From positions 558,001-622,000 of the forward strand of contig NC_012587.1 of assembly GCF_000018545.1 (NCBI RefSeq): a stretch of 64,000 bases of DNA, written 5' to 3'. The notes under the pieces are model-generated. The model saw nothing but the letters and a program-made list of their open reading frames with translations. It searched no databases and was not told the origin of the DNA. Below, in pieces: positions 17,702-29,139 of this stretch. A program made the position numbers and the translations under genes. Numbering within the stretch: position 1 is the first letter of the stretch; every line of letters begins with the position of its first letter. The stretch comes from Sinorhizobium fredii NGR234 (lineage in GTDB: Bacteria; Pseudomonadota; Alphaproteobacteria; Rhizobiales; Rhizobiaceae).

Positions 17702-17962
17702 CTACTGGACGATCTCCAGGTCGTTGATGACGCGCTTGCCATCGACTTCGGTGTAGAAGACGAGGACCTTGACGCCGGCCTCCAGCCCTTCGAAGTTGAA
17801 TTCCTCGGGTGCCTGGTAGCTCTTGCCGTCGTCGAGCGAGAGGCTCAGTTGCTCTGTGTCGATGTTGGTGATCACGGCCTCGACGTCGGCGCTTTCGGCG
17901 TGGACCGAGAGGGGCGAAAGCAAGCTTGCGGTAGCCATGAGCGTCGCAATGACAAATCGCAT
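17702..17962 (-). CDS. DUF1344-family small secreted protein
   Basis: An 86-residue protein with an N-terminal signal peptide (MRFVIATLMATASLLSPLSVHA). The mature part (VEAVITNIDTEQLSLSLDDGKSY ... GVKVLVFYTEVDGKRVINDLEIV) reads as a small beta-barrel of the DUF1344 type, common in Rhizobiales periplasms. The start at 17962 follows GAGGG with about 7 nt spacing and fits the signal peptide better than the upstream ATGs. Function unknown. It is convergent with the histidine phosphatase gene. Confidence 0.75.
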   Translation of the reverse strand: MRFVIATLMATASLLSPLSVHAESADVEAVITNIDTEQLSLSLDDGKSYQAPEEFNFEGLEAGVKVLVFYTEVDGKRVINDLEIVQ

Positions 17963-18488
17963 GTTTCTTGCCCTCTTCCATGATTCTGCGAATTTTCTTG
18001 TCATCACCCTTTGATCCCCGATTGTGGCGAAAGTTTCTTTCGCCCTGATTTTTTAGGATTTTAAGCTGCTGATTCCGGACAGCGCTTTCGGCGAAAGCGA
18101 GAGTGAACGCGGGCCGGCTGGATTTCAAGACGCCCAATCCGGAATGCGGCTGCTGGGCGCCGTGGCGGGGTGTTGCCCGGGAGTTTTCCAAGGAAAGATG
18201 ACGACGATCCGTCGCGAAATTCCGGCAAGCGGCAGAGCCGCTGCGGTCCGAGATCGCTACGTCAAGCGAATCGGGGGCGCATTCCTACCGCAAGTCGCGC
18301 CGCGACGGGGGGAAGCCCTTTCCCCAATCAGCACTTTACACTAAGAGAAGTCGCGCGCCCTTGCGTGGCGCCGGAGGCAGGATGACGAATGCGAAGTGGC
18401 TCGCGTTCTGCTCTCACTGGATTAGAATCGATCCGAAGGGATTGGATCGGCCTGTCCGATCTCTCGGGTCCTGAGCACGGTAGCCGTC
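17963..18488. other. Intergenic region between DUF1344 gene and aroC
   Basis: About 525 bp with no credible gene. A compact hairpin with an 8-bp stem (GGCGAAAG, 18026-18033; CTTTCGCC, 18037-18044) is followed by a T-rich stretch ending near 18054. On the plus strand this has the form of a terminator, but no plus-strand gene precedes it closely. On the minus strand it would sit in the leader of the DUF1344 gene. The aroC promoter must lie in the right-hand part. Confidence 0.4.
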
Positions 18489-19586
18489 ATGTCGCACAAT
18501 AGCTTCGGTCATCTCTTCCGCGTCACCACCTGGGGCGAGAGCCACGGACCGGCGCTCGGCTGCGTCGTCGACGGTTGCCCGCCCGGCATTCGCTTCACGC
18601 TCGCCGAAATTCAGGCCTGGCTCGACAAACGCAAGCCCGGCCAGTCGCGCTTCGTGACGCAGCGCCGCGAAGACGATCTCGTGAAGGTTCTTTCCGGCGT
18701 GATGCTCGACGATGACGGCGAGACGATGATCTCCACGGGTACGCCGATCTCGATGATGATCGAGAACACCGACCAGCGTTCGAAGGACTATTCGGAAATC
18801 GCCAAGCGCTACCGCCCGGGCCATGCCGATTACACCTACGACGTCAAATACGGCATTCGCGACTATCGCGGCGGCGGCCGTTCCTCGGCACGCGAGACGG
18901 CCGCACGCGTGGCGGCCGGCGGCATCGCCCGAAAGGTCGTGCCGGGCCTCGTCGTGCGCGCCGCGCTCGTACAGATCGGCAAGCACCGGATCAACCGGGC
19001 CAACTGGGACTGGAGCGAGGTCAACAACAATCCGTTCTTCGCGCCGGATCCGGCCATCGTTCCCGTATGGGAGGAATATCTCGACGGCATCCGCAAGGCC
19101 GGCTCGTCGATCGGCGCAGTCGTCGAGGTTATCGCCGAAGGCGTGCCTGCCGGCATCGGTGCGCCGATCTACGGCAAGCTCGACCAGGACATCGCTTCGA
19201 ACCTGATGTCGATCAACGCCGTCAAGGGCGTCGAGATCGGCGATGGCTTTGCGACGGCCGAATTGAGCGGCGAGGAGAACGCCGACGAGATGCGCATCGG
19301 CTCGGACGGCAAGCCGGTATTCCTTGCCAACCATGCCGGCGGCATCCTGGGCGGTATCGCAACGGGCCAGCCGGTCGTCGCCCGTTTCGCGATCAAGCCG
19401 ACCTCCTCCATTCTGACCGAGCGGCGCTCCATCGACAGCGACGGCAACGAGGTCGACGTACGCACCAAGGGTCGCCACGACCCCTGCGTCGGGATCAGGG
19501 CGGTGCCGATCGGCGAAGCCATGCTTGCCTGCACGATCGCCGATCACTATCTGCGCGACCGGGGCCAAACCGGTCGATTGAAGTAA
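18489..19586 (+). CDS. aroC: Chorismate synthase
   Basis: A 365-residue enzyme that converts 5-enolpyruvylshikimate 3-phosphate to chorismate using reduced FMN, the last step of the shikimate pathway. All three family signatures are clear: [18 protein letters not shown] at the N-terminus, [17 protein letters not shown] in the middle, and the C-terminal [17 protein letters not shown]. The length is normal. It is followed after 20 bp by ribB and they probably share a transcript; both are FMN-linked. Confidence 0.97.
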   Translation: MSHNSFGHLFRVTTWGESHGPALGCVVDGCPPGIRFTLAEIQAWLDKRKPGQSRFVTQRREDDLVKVLSGVMLDDDGETMISTGTPISMMIENTDQRSKDYSEIAKRYRPGHADYTYDVKYGIRDYRGGGRSSARETAARVAAGGIARKVVPGLVVRAALVQIGKHRINRANWDWSEVNNNPFFAPDPAIVPVWEEYLDGIRKAGSSIGAVVEVIAEGVPAGIGAPIYGKLDQDIASNLMSINAVKGVEIGDGFATAELSGEENADEMRIGSDGKPVFLANHAGGILGGIATGQPVVARFAIKPTSSILTERRSIDSDGNEVDVRTKGRHDPCVGIRAVPIGEAMLACTIADHYLRDRGQTGRLK

Positions 19587-19606
19587 CTTGCTGGAGAAGA
19601 GTGAAG

Positions 19607-20707
19607 ATGTCCTATGACCAGAAGCGCGTCGTCGAGGCCATTCGCGCTTTCGAGGCCGGCGAGATCGTCGTCGTCACCGATGACGGCGGGCGCGAGAACG
19701 AGGGCGACCTGATCGTTGCGGCGGTGCACTGCACGTCCGAGAAGATGGCCTTCATCGTCAGGCACACCTCGGGCATCGTCTGTGCGCCGATGCCGCGCGA
19801 CGAGGCCAAACGCCTCAACCTGAATGCGATGGTCGCCGAGAACGATTCCGCCCACACCACGGCCTTCACGGTTTCCGTCGATTTCAAGCACGGGACGACC
19901 ACCGGCATTTCTGCCGACGATCGAACCTTGACTGTGAGAAACCTTGCCAATCCGAATGTCGGAGCGACGGATTTCGTGCGGCCCGGCCATATCTTTCCGC
20001 TGGTGGCGCGCGAGGGCGGCGTGTTGATGCGCTCCGGCCACACCGAGGCGGCCGTCGACCTGTGCAAGCTCGCCAGCCTGCCGCCGATCGGCGTCATCTG
20101 CGAACTCGTCAATGACGACGGCACCGTGACACGCGGTCCGCAGGTGGAGGCATTCGCCGAAACGCACGGTTTGAAGCAGGTCTCCGTTGCCGACCTCATC
20201 GCCTACCGCCAGCGCAAGGAGACCCTGATCGAGAAGGCCAACAGCTTCGCGATCGAGACGGCCTACGGCCGGGCGAAGGCCCATACCTATTCATTGCCCT
20301 GGGACCCGATGCAGCATCTCGCCGTCGTTTTCGGCGACGTTCGCGACGGCGTCGATATTCCCGTTCGCCTCCACCTCGAGAATGTCGGCGCGGACGTCTT
20401 CGGCAACGATCGCCAGATCGACGAGATCATGAAGCGCATTGCCGGCGAGGGCAGGGGTGTCATCGTCTATCTGCGCGAAGGCTCGGTCGGCGTCGGCGTC
20501 TCGCAGACGGCGCGAAAGGGCAAGCATGAACGCGAGGCCCATTCGGAAGCGCAGGCGCGCGAAAGCGAATGGCTGGAAATCGGTCTCGGCGCCCAGATCC
20601 TCAAGGATCTCGGCATCACCTCCATCCGCCTCCTCTCATCCCGCGAGCGCCACTATGTCGGCCTCGAAGGCTTCGGCATCAAGATTGCCGCGACCGAAAT
20701 ACTGTAG
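19607..20707 (+). CDS. ribB: 3,4-dihydroxy-2-butanone-4-phosphate synthase fused to degenerate GTP cyclohydrolase II domain
   Basis: A 366-residue RibBA-type protein. The N-terminal RibB half is intact (VVTDDGGRENEGDLI, HTSGIVCAPMP, RPGHIFPLVAREGGVLMRSGHTEAAVDL) and makes the four-carbon riboflavin precursor from ribulose 5-phosphate. The C-terminal half is related to cyclohydrolase II, but the zinc cysteines of the usual C-x-x-G-D-x-x-x-S-x-x-C-x-C segment are gone: it reads LENVGADVFGNDRQ. GTP ring opening is therefore not expected from this half. The ATG at 19607 follows GGAGAAG. Confidence 0.92.
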   Translation: MSYDQKRVVEAIRAFEAGEIVVVTDDGGRENEGDLIVAAVHCTSEKMAFIVRHTSGIVCAPMPRDEAKRLNLNAMVAENDSAHTTAFTVSVDFKHGTTTGISADDRTLTVRNLANPNVGATDFVRPGHIFPLVAREGGVLMRSGHTEAAVDLCKLASLPPIGVICELVNDDGTVTRGPQVEAFAETHGLKQVSVADLIAYRQRKETLIEKANSFAIETAYGRAKAHTYSLPWDPMQHLAVVFGDVRDGVDIPVRLHLENVGADVFGNDRQIDEIMKRIAGEGRGVIVYLREGSVGVGVSQTARKGKHEREAHSEAQARESEWLEIGLGAQILKDLGITSIRLLSSRERHYVGLEGFGIKIAATEIL

Positions 20708-20729
20708 CCTGCGAGCCGGAGCTCACAAA

Positions 20730-20766
20730 AAAGCCGCGCTTCGAATTGGAGCGCGGCTTTCTCATT
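20730..20766. terminator. Rho-independent terminator between ribB and the IalB-like gene
   Basis: An 11-bp perfect stem, AAAGCCGCGCT (20730-20740) with AGCGCGGCTTT (20750-20760), encloses a 9-nt loop. An A-run on the left and a T-rich stretch on the right let it serve both convergent genes. Confidence 0.9.
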
Positions 20767-20784
20767 TCCCAGATTACCAGGTTA

Positions 20785-21315
20785 TCACGGGAGCGCGTCG
20801 TAGCCCTCGCCGAAGCCTTTCAGGTCGACCGGAATGCCGACCCCTTCCTCCGGCGACTGGAAGACGATGAAGGTTGCCGTCCCGCCGGCGCGCAGCGTCT
20901 TCAACAGCTCATCCTCGAGTACGACCTCGGCATAACAGCCGTCGGAAAAGCAGCGGACGAAGTAGGCGCGGCCGATATCCTTGCCATCGACATTGAGGCC
21001 GAGGCCGTTGGGCAGAAGCACCCCGAGCGGTGCCAGTACGCGAAGGATCTTCGCCTTGCGGTCGGCGGTCTTGAGAACGACGACCGAGAGACCGACCTCG
21101 GGCCGGTCCTCGGCGATGACGTTTTGCATCAGCGCGCACTGTTCCGCCGAGGCACCGGCCGGCTGATCGCAGACGATCGACCAGGCACCGTGGTTCGACT
21201 TGACGGTCCCCGGTGTCGCGGCGGATTGCTGGGCCATGCTTGCGGCGGGTAAGACGAAGGCGGCAATTCCGAGCGCGATCAAAGCGGGCAGCCGGGAGAA
21301 GAGGGACAGGCCCAT
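20785..21315 (-). CDS. Invasion-associated locus B (IalB) family protein
   Basis: A 176-residue exported protein with a signal peptide (LIALGIAAFVLPAASMAQQ) and the IalB pattern: GAWSIVCDQPAG, then CALMQNVIAED, then YFVRCFSDGCYAEVVLEDEL. The paired Cys residues probably form disulfides in the periplasm. In Bartonella, IalB is linked to erythrocyte invasion; in free-living rhizobia the role is unknown. The start at 21315 has GAGG 7 nt upstream; an in-frame ATG at 21339 is the alternative. The terminator at 20730-20760 lies past its stop. Confidence 0.85.
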   Translation of the reverse strand: MGLSLFSRLPALIALGIAAFVLPAASMAQQSAATPGTVKSNHGAWSIVCDQPAGASAEQCALMQNVIAEDRPEVGLSVVVLKTADRKAKILRVLAPLGVLLPNGLGLNVDGKDIGRAYFVRCFSDGCYAEVVLEDELLKTLRAGGTATFIVFQSPEEGVGIPVDLKGFGEGYDALP

Positions 21316-21703
21316 GTAAACCTCAAAACGTCGAATCATTCGGGCTATTCTTGAAGTGCGTAGCGATAAATGAAAAGCCCTGCCTCTTACATTCCAGCGG
21401 CATATGGCCGAAATTGGGCCTCTCGCCCTCGTATCACGCTCCCGAAAGTCTCTCCTTGGCCGCTTGCGGACCGGCGCCCGCGGGCAGCCCGTAAGACCCG
21501 GTGCGGACCGCAGCCGCAAGCCAATCTCCGATACGGTGCGAAGGGGGCGGCGAGAAAACTTGGCTTTGTGCAAAAATGCCGCACGAGGTTCATTGCACAG
21601 ATGTTGCGGCGCTGGTCAAACTGTGGTTTGAAGCGCTTCCAGTATCGCAGGGATTCTGCGTTCCGGGTTTGATCCTGATCAAGCGCATTGGGGAGACGTA
21701 ATT
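21316..21703. other. Divergent control region between the IalB-like gene and ctaC
   Basis: About 390 bp without a credible gene. It must carry the promoters of both divergent genes. The one clear regulatory motif is the FNR/FixK-type box at 21669-21682, close to ctaC. A GC-rich interrupted palindrome (GCCCGCGGGC) lies near 21476-21485. Nothing else was recognised. Confidence 0.5.
21669..21682. promoter_or_regulatory. FNR/FixK-type box upstream of ctaC
   Basis: The 14 bases read TTGAT-CCTG-ATCAA, a perfect match to the TTGAT-N4-ATCAA palindrome bound by FNR, FixK and FnrN regulators. The box ends 21 bp before the ctaC GTG. So close to the start it would overlap the transcription start or the leader, which favours repression of the low-affinity aa3 oxidase at low oxygen. 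The motif is seen; binding and direction of effect are inferred. Confidence 0.7.
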
Positions 21704-24300
<2,597 letters not shown>

Positions 24301-24398
24301 CGGACAACGAACAGAAGCCGCCGGTGACGGCGGCTTCTCCCCGCCGGCTTTCCGGCACGATGCGGCTTTTCCGGCCGCCGCAAGTTCAGGAAAGAGAC

Positions 24399-25355
24399 AT
24401 GACGCTCATCGACAATCACGAGGCAGTCGGCATGGAAGGTGTACCGCGCCTGTCCGAAGCCTCTGCGCGCGATTACTTCGAGCTCCTGAAGCCGCGCGTC
24501 ATGTCGCTTGTCGTCTTTACCGCCTTTGCCGGCCTTGTCCTTGCGCCAGGACAGATCAATCCGGTCATCGGCTTCATCGCCATTCTCTGCATCGCCATCG
24601 GCGCCGGCGCCTCCGGTGCGCTGAACATGTGGTATGACGCCGATATCGATGCCGTGATGAGCCGTACTGCCAAGCGTCCCATTCCCGCCGGCAAGATCCT
24701 GCCGCAGGAAGCACTGGCCTTCGGCCTCACCCTGTCGGCATTTTCCGTGATCATCCTTGGGCTCGCCGTCAATTGGCTCGCAGCCGGGTTGCTCGCCTTC
24801 ACCATCTTCTTCTACGTGGTCATCTACACGATGTGGCTGAAGCGTTCGACGCCGCAGAACATTGTCATCGGCGGCGCTGCCGGCGCGTTCCCGCCGATGA
24901 TCGGCTGGGCCTGCGTGACCGGCGGGGTATCGGTCGAGAGCATCGTGCTCTTCCTCATCATCTTCCTTTGGACACCGGCGCATTTCTGGGCCCTGGCGCT
25001 CTTCAAGATGGGCGACTACGGTGCCGTCGGCGTGCCGATGATGCCGAACGTCTGCGGTGAGGCGACCACCAAGCGACAGATCGTCGTCTATGCACTCCTG
25101 ACCGCGCTGAGCGGCATCTGTCCCACGCTGCTCGGCTTTGCGAGCCTTGGATACGGAGCCTTCGCGACTGCCCTTGGTCTCGGCTTCATCTGGTATTCGC
25201 TCGCCGTGCTGCGCATGCCCGAAGCCGACAAGCGAATGCTGCCGGCCAAGAAACTCTTTGCCTTCTCGATCGCCTATCTCTTCGCGATCTTCTCGGCCCT
25301 GCTCGTGGACTACATGATCGCCCATGTCTGGCTCGATGCCGGAGGTATCATCTAA
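24399..25355 (+). CDS. ctaB: Protoheme IX farnesyltransferase (heme O synthase)
   Basis: A 318-residue UbiA-type membrane prenyltransferase that farnesylates heme B to heme O, the precursor of heme A for the oxidase encoded alongside. The first Asp-rich motif is [21 protein letters not shown], and the second conserved region is [24 protein letters not shown]. About nine hydrophobic helices are evident. The ATG at 24399 follows AGGAAAGAG; an in-frame ATG at 24360 is possible. Its stop overlaps the start of the next small gene. Confidence 0.95.
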   Translation: MTLIDNHEAVGMEGVPRLSEASARDYFELLKPRVMSLVVFTAFAGLVLAPGQINPVIGFIAILCIAIGAGASGALNMWYDADIDAVMSRTAKRPIPAGKILPQEALAFGLTLSAFSVIILGLAVNWLAAGLLAFTIFFYVVIYTMWLKRSTPQNIVIGGAAGAFPPMIGWACVTGGVSVESIVLFLIIFLWTPAHFWALALFKMGDYGAVGVPMMPNVCGEATTKRQIVVYALLTALSGICPTLLGFASLGYGAFATALGLGFIWYSLAVLRMPEADKRMLPAKKLFAFSIAYLFAIFSALLVDYMIAHVWLDAGGII

Positions 25356-25495
25356 TGGAAACCGTCAAACTCAGCGAAACCCAGAAGAAGTCGCGCCGCG
25401 GCCGCAACATCGCGCTCGGTCTAGTGCTCGCCGGACTTGTCGGGCTGTTCTATGTCGTCACGCTGATCAAGTTCGGCGGCGGCATGGCAAATTGA
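25355..25495 (+). CDS. Small single-helix membrane protein of the cta operon (CoxF-like)
   Basis: A 46-residue protein, [18 protein letters not shown] followed by one transmembrane helix ([20 protein letters not shown]) and a short tail. Its ATG overlaps the ctaB stop (TAATG), so translation is coupled. A tiny protein of this build sits between ctaB and ctaG in many alphaproteobacteria and is often called CoxF or a cytochrome oxidase assembly protein. The function is inferred from position only. Confidence 0.8.
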   Translation: METVKLSETQKKSRRGRNIALGLVLAGLVGLFYVVTLIKFGGGMAN

Positions 25496-25508
25496 AGGTA
25501 CGGCGCCC

Positions 25509-26108
25509 GTGACGAACACCCCGCAGACACCCCCGAAGGAGCGCGCCAACGGCGTCATCGTCGGCGCCTGCCTCGCCTTCGTAGCGGGCATGGTCGGCAT
25601 GGCCTATGCTGCCGTGCCGCTCTATGACATGTTCTGCCGGGTGACGGGCTATAACGGTACGACGCAGCGCGTCGAGCAGGCCTCGGACGTCATTCTCGAC
25701 GAGAAGATCAAGGTGACCTTCGACGCCAATGTCGGGCCGGGACTGGCATGGGATTTCAAGCCGGTCCAGCGCGACATCGACGTCAGGATCGGCGAAACGG
25801 TGCAGGTCATGTACCGGGCGAAGAACCTTTCGTCGAAGCCGGCAACCGGCCAGGCGACGTTCAACGTGACGCCGATGGCGGCGGGCGCCTATTTCAACAA
25901 GGTGCAATGCTTCTGCTTCACCGAAACGACGCTCCAGCCGGGCGAGGAAATGGAGATGCCCGTCGTCTTCTTCGTCGATCCGGAGATCGTCAAGCCGGTC
26001 GAGACTAAGGACATCAAGACGTTGACGCTATCCTACACCTTCTATCCGCGCGAGCCGTCCAAGCCGATCGCCGCCGTGAAGGACGGGGAAACTGAGAACA
26101 GACTTTGA
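25509..26108 (+). CDS. ctaG: Cytochrome c oxidase assembly protein CtaG (Cox11)
   Basis: A 199-residue Cox11-type copper chaperone that delivers copper to CuB of subunit I. It has an N-terminal anchor ([24 protein letters not shown]), the conserved [14 protein letters not shown] following it, and the copper motif CFCF (Cys134, Cys136). The mature part is a periplasmic Ig-like domain. The start is GTG at 25509, 13 bp after the small CoxF-like gene. Confidence 0.95.
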   Translation: MTNTPQTPPKERANGVIVGACLAFVAGMVGMAYAAVPLYDMFCRVTGYNGTTQRVEQASDVILDEKIKVTFDANVGPGLAWDFKPVQRDIDVRIGETVQVMYRAKNLSSKPATGQATFNVTPMAAGAYFNKVQCFCFTETTLQPGEEMEMPVVFFVDPEIVKPVETKDIKTLTLSYTFYPREPSKPIAAVKDGETENRL

Positions 26109-26170
26109 CAGGACGCCCGTTTCGGCTATGCCGGGCGGGCGACAAGAGAGGACTATCGGGGATTACTGAC

Positions 26171-27049
26171 ATGGCCGGAGCGCATCAGAAGAATCACGAC
26201 TACCACATCATCGATCCGAGCCCGTGGCCGTTGCTCGCCTCCATCGGCGCCTTCGTCATGGCTTTCGGCGGCGTCGGTCTCATGCGCTACGTGGCCGGCG
26301 GCTCGTTCAAGCTGTTCGGGCTGGAACTTGCCAATCCGTGGCTCTTCCTGATCGGTCTGGCGATCGTCCTCTACACGATGTTCGGCTGGTGGTCGGACAC
26401 CATCAAGGAGGGCCGCGAGGGTCACCACACCCGCGTCGTGTCGCTGCACCTGCGCTACGGCATGATCATGTTCATCGCCTCCGAGGTGATGTTCTTCGCC
26501 GCCTGGTTCTGGGCCTTCTTCGATGCCAGCCTGTTTGCCGGCGAGCCCATTCAGGCCGCTCGCGCCGCCTATACCGGCGGCGTCTGGCCGCCGAAGGGCA
26601 TCGAGGTCCTCGATCCCTGGCACCTGCCGCTCTACAACACGGTCATCCTGCTGCTTTCCGGCACGACCGTGACCTGGGCGCACCATGCGCTCCTGCACAA
26701 CGACCGCAAGGGCCTGATCTCCGGCCTGACGCTCACCGTGCTGCTCGGCGTTCTGTTCTCCTTCGTCCAGGGCTATGAATACGCGCACGCCCCGTTCGCC
26801 TTCCGCGATTCGATCTATGGCGCCACCTTCTTCATGGCGACCGGCTTCCACGGCTTCCACGTTCTCGTCGGCACCATCTTCCTGCTGGTTTGCCTGTTCC
26901 GGGCGCTCGGAGGCGGCTTCAGCCAACAGCATCACTTCGGCTTCGAAGCGGCGGCCTGGTACTGGCACTTCGTCGACGTGGTCTGGCTGTTCCTGTTCTT
27001 CTCCATCTACATCTGGGGTGGATGGGGCGCGCCGATCGCGCACGGCTAA
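26171..27049 (+). CDS. ctaE: Cytochrome c oxidase subunit III
   Basis: A 292-residue membrane protein with seven predicted helices and subunit III landmarks: [13 protein letters not shown] at the start, [20 protein letters not shown] with the conserved Glu, [32 protein letters not shown], and [16 protein letters not shown] at the end. It stabilises the active site of subunit I. The ATG is 62 bp after ctaG. A likely terminator follows at 27073-27098. Confidence 0.96.
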   Translation: MAGAHQKNHDYHIIDPSPWPLLASIGAFVMAFGGVGLMRYVAGGSFKLFGLELANPWLFLIGLAIVLYTMFGWWSDTIKEGREGHHTRVVSLHLRYGMIMFIASEVMFFAAWFWAFFDASLFAGEPIQAARAAYTGGVWPPKGIEVLDPWHLPLYNTVILLLSGTTVTWAHHALLHNDRKGLISGLTLTVLLGVLFSFVQGYEYAHAPFAFRDSIYGATFFMATGFHGFHVLVGTIFLLVCLFRALGGGFSQQHHFGFEAAAWYWHFVDVVWLFLFFSIYIWGGWGAPIAHG

Positions 27050-27072
27050 GACCGGCGCGGTGTGAAGATAAG

Positions 27073-27102
27073 GGGCGGCTGCGGCGACGTGGCCGCCCTA
27101 TT
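27073..27102 (+). terminator. Probable terminator after ctaE
   Basis: GGGCGGC (27073-27079) pairs with GCCGCCC (27092-27098) around a 12-nt loop and is followed by TATTTCGTT. The T-tract is interrupted, so termination may be partial and the following genes may receive readthrough. Confidence 0.55.
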
Positions 27103-27126
27103 TCGTTGGAGAGTTATGGTCGGACG

Positions 27127-27624
27127 ATGAAGAACGCGTATGTGTTTCCTCTTGCGGCGGCGCTGCTTTTGTCGGGGCTGTTTCCGGCGCTGGGTGCCGA
27201 AACCGCCGATAAGGTCGTCGTCCACAAGGAGCGCCGGGTGCTGCAACTGTTCCAGGGCGAGCGGCTTTTGCGCGAATTTCCGATCGCGCTTGGCGGCAAT
27301 CCTGTGGGCGACAAGCTGCAGGAAGGCGATCGGCGCACGCCGGAGGGGCTCTACGTTCTGGACTGGCGCAACGACGCGAGCAGTTTCTATCGGTCCATGC
27401 ACGTTTCCTATCCCGCGCCCGAAGACGTGCAGGCCGCCGCTGCCAAGGTTGTGGATCCGGGCGGCATGATCATGATCCATGGCCAGCCCAACTATCTCGG
27501 CTGGCTGGCGTTTTTGACGCAGATGTTCGATTGGACGGACGGCTGCATTGCCGTTACCAATGCCGAGATGGACGAAATCTGGGACATGGTACCGAACAAC
27601 ACGGCGATCGAGATCAATCCATGA
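27127..27624 (+). CDS. L,D-transpeptidase (YkuD family)
   Basis: A 165-residue exported protein with signal peptide (VFPLAAALLLSGLFPALGA). The YkuD domain has VHKERRVLQLFQGERLLREFPIALG at the start, MIHGQPN as the conserved His motif, and WTDGCIAVTNAEMDEIW with the catalytic Cys. It probably makes 3-3 peptidoglycan cross-links or links proteins to peptidoglycan. A five-codon frame with its own GGAG (27116-27130) ends in an ATGA overlap with this start. Its stop overlaps the DUF983 gene by 4 bp. Confidence 0.88.
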   Translation: MKNAYVFPLAAALLLSGLFPALGAETADKVVVHKERRVLQLFQGERLLREFPIALGGNPVGDKLQEGDRRTPEGLYVLDWRNDASSFYRSMHVSYPAPEDVQAAAAKVVDPGGMIMIHGQPNYLGWLAFLTQMFDWTDGCIAVTNAEMDEIWDMVPNNTAIEINP

Positions 27625-28004
27625 ATGACGACAAGGCGCTCTACCCGCCGGTTGACCCGATCGTGGCGGGAATCAAGGGACTTTGCCCGCGCTGTGGCCA
27701 GGGCCATGTTTTCGACGGCTTCCTGAAGGTTCGGCCGGCTTGCGAGAATTGCGAACTCGACTATCGCTTTGCCGATTCCGGCGATGGCCCCGTCGTTTTC
27801 GTCATCCTCATCGTCGGCTTCATCGTCGTTGGGGCGGCGCTGTGGATGGAGGTCAACCTCAATCCGCCGCTATGGCTGCACTTCCTGCTCTGGATACCCT
27901 TGGCGACGGTATTTAGCCTTGTCCTGACGAGGATGTTGAAGGGCGTGCTGATCAATCTGCAGTATCGCAACAATGCGCGTTCGGGCGAAATTGACCGTGG
28001 CTGA
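27621..28004 (+). CDS. DUF983 family membrane protein
   Basis: A 127-residue protein with a zinc-ribbon-like N-terminus, CPRCGQGHVFDGF then CENCELDYRF (two CxxC pairs), and two hydrophobic helices (VFVILIVGFIVVGAALWM and LHFLLWIPLATVFSLVLT). DUF983 proteins often lie beside cta genes in alphaproteobacteria, so a role near the oxidase is possible but unproven. The ATG overlaps the previous stop (ATGA). Confidence 0.8.
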   Translation: MNDDKALYPPVDPIVAGIKGLCPRCGQGHVFDGFLKVRPACENCELDYRFADSGDGPVVFVILIVGFIVVGAALWMEVNLNPPLWLHFLLWIPLATVFSLVLTRMLKGVLINLQYRNNARSGEIDRG

Positions 28005-28758
28005 GGCGCATCGGTCGACTTCACGCGGCCACTTCGGACCGATTGCCGGTCTCGTCCTTGTCGCCATCACCTTCGTCGTGCTCATCGCGCTCGGCACATG
28101 GCAGGTCGAGCGCCTGCAATGGAAGGAGGCGCTGATCGCGGCGATCGCCGAGCGGCGGTCGGCGCCGCCGGTCTCGGTTGAGGAGATCGAGGCCATGGCG
28201 GCGGCTGGCGAGGACGTCGACTATCGCACCACGCGCGTGTCTGGCGTCTACGATCACGACAAGGAGCGGCACTTCTTTGCCACGCATGAGGGGCGTACGG
28301 GATATTACGTATTCACGCCGCTGATGCTAGCGGACGGCCGCGCCCTGTTCGTCAACCGCGGTTTCGTGCCCTTCGAGAGGAAGGACGCCGCGACGCGGCC
28401 CGAGGGCGAGGTTACTGGAAACGTGACCATCGATGGCCTGGCGCGGCCGCGGCTTTCGGAGAAACCGTCGTCGCTGGTGCCCGATAACGACCTCGCAAAG
28501 AACATTTTCTATTGGAAGGATCTTGACGCGATGGCCAGCACGGCCGGCATTGCCGCCGACCGCGTCCTGCCCTTCTTCGTCGATGCTGATGCTTCGAAAA
28601 ATCCGGGCGGCCTGCCGATTGGCGGGGTGACGCAGTTCGACCTGCCGAACAACCACCTTCAATACGCGCTCACCTGGTACGGACTTGCGGCGGCGCTCGT
28701 TGTCGTCAGCGGAGCGTATCTTTATCGCCAGGGGCGCAAAGACGTCTCGAAAAATTGA
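27973..28758 (+). CDS. SURF1 family cytochrome oxidase biogenesis protein
   Basis: A 261-residue Surf1 homologue with the two-helix layout: one near the N-terminus (IAGLVLVAITFVVLIALGTWQVERLQWK) and one near the C-terminus (YALTWYGLAAALVVVSGAYLY). GYYVFTPLMLADGRALFVNRGFVP is the conserved core. It assists heme a3 insertion into aa3 oxidase. The ATG at 27973 overlaps the DUF983 gene by 32 bp; GTG at 27997 is an equally possible start. Confidence 0.9.
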   Translation: MRVRAKLTVAEAHRSTSRGHFGPIAGLVLVAITFVVLIALGTWQVERLQWKEALIAAIAERRSAPPVSVEEIEAMAAAGEDVDYRTTRVSGVYDHDKERHFFATHEGRTGYYVFTPLMLADGRALFVNRGFVPFERKDAATRPEGEVTGNVTIDGLARPRLSEKPSSLVPDNDLAKNIFYWKDLDAMASTAGIAADRVLPFFVDADASKNPGGLPIGGVTQFDLPNNHLQYALTWYGLAAALVVVSGAYLYRQGRKDVSKN

Positions 28759-28770
28759 CATAGGGAACGA

Positions 28771-29136
28771 ATGGGTATTCTCGCCGCTATCCTGATCGTG
28801 CTGACCGCATTGCTGCACGTCGGCTTTCTCGTGCTCGAAATGTTTCTTTGGACGAAGCCCCAAGGCAGGGCGGTCTTCCGGATGACGGCGGAGCGGGCCG
28901 AGACGACGTGGGTGCTTGCCGCCAATCAGGGGCTCTATAACGGGTTCCTGGCCGCGGGTTTGCTATGGTCGCTGATCCAGCCGGAACCGGCCTTTGCCCT
29001 GCAGTTGAAGGTCTTCTTTCTTGTGTGCGTGATCGTTGCCGCTATATATGGCGCATGGTCGGTCAAGCCCCGTATTCTTCTCGTGCAGGGCGGTCCGGCA
29101 ATGCTCGCCCTCCTGTTCGTTCTACTGGCGTCCTGA
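28771..29136 (+). CDS. DUF1304 family membrane protein
   Basis: A 121-residue protein with four hydrophobic helices and the family landmarks ALLHVGFLVLEMFLW near the start and NQGLYNGFLAAGLLW in the middle. The function is unknown. It sits 12 bp after surf1 and just before ispH. Confidence 0.82.
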   Translation: MGILAAILIVLTALLHVGFLVLEMFLWTKPQGRAVFRMTAERAETTWVLAANQGLYNGFLAAGLLWSLIQPEPAFALQLKVFFLVCVIVAAIYGAWSVKPRILLVQGGPAMLALLFVLLAS

Positions 29137-29139
29137 TCC

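Noticed and set aside
18026-18054. Hairpin plus T-run as a small-RNA terminator
   Set aside because: The shape fits, but there is no promoter or conserved RNA upstream on the plus strand, so I list it only as part of an intergenic region.
19560-19607. FMN riboswitch before ribB
   Set aside because: Only 20 bp separate aroC and ribB, too short for the aptamer, and no conserved FMN-element bases are present.
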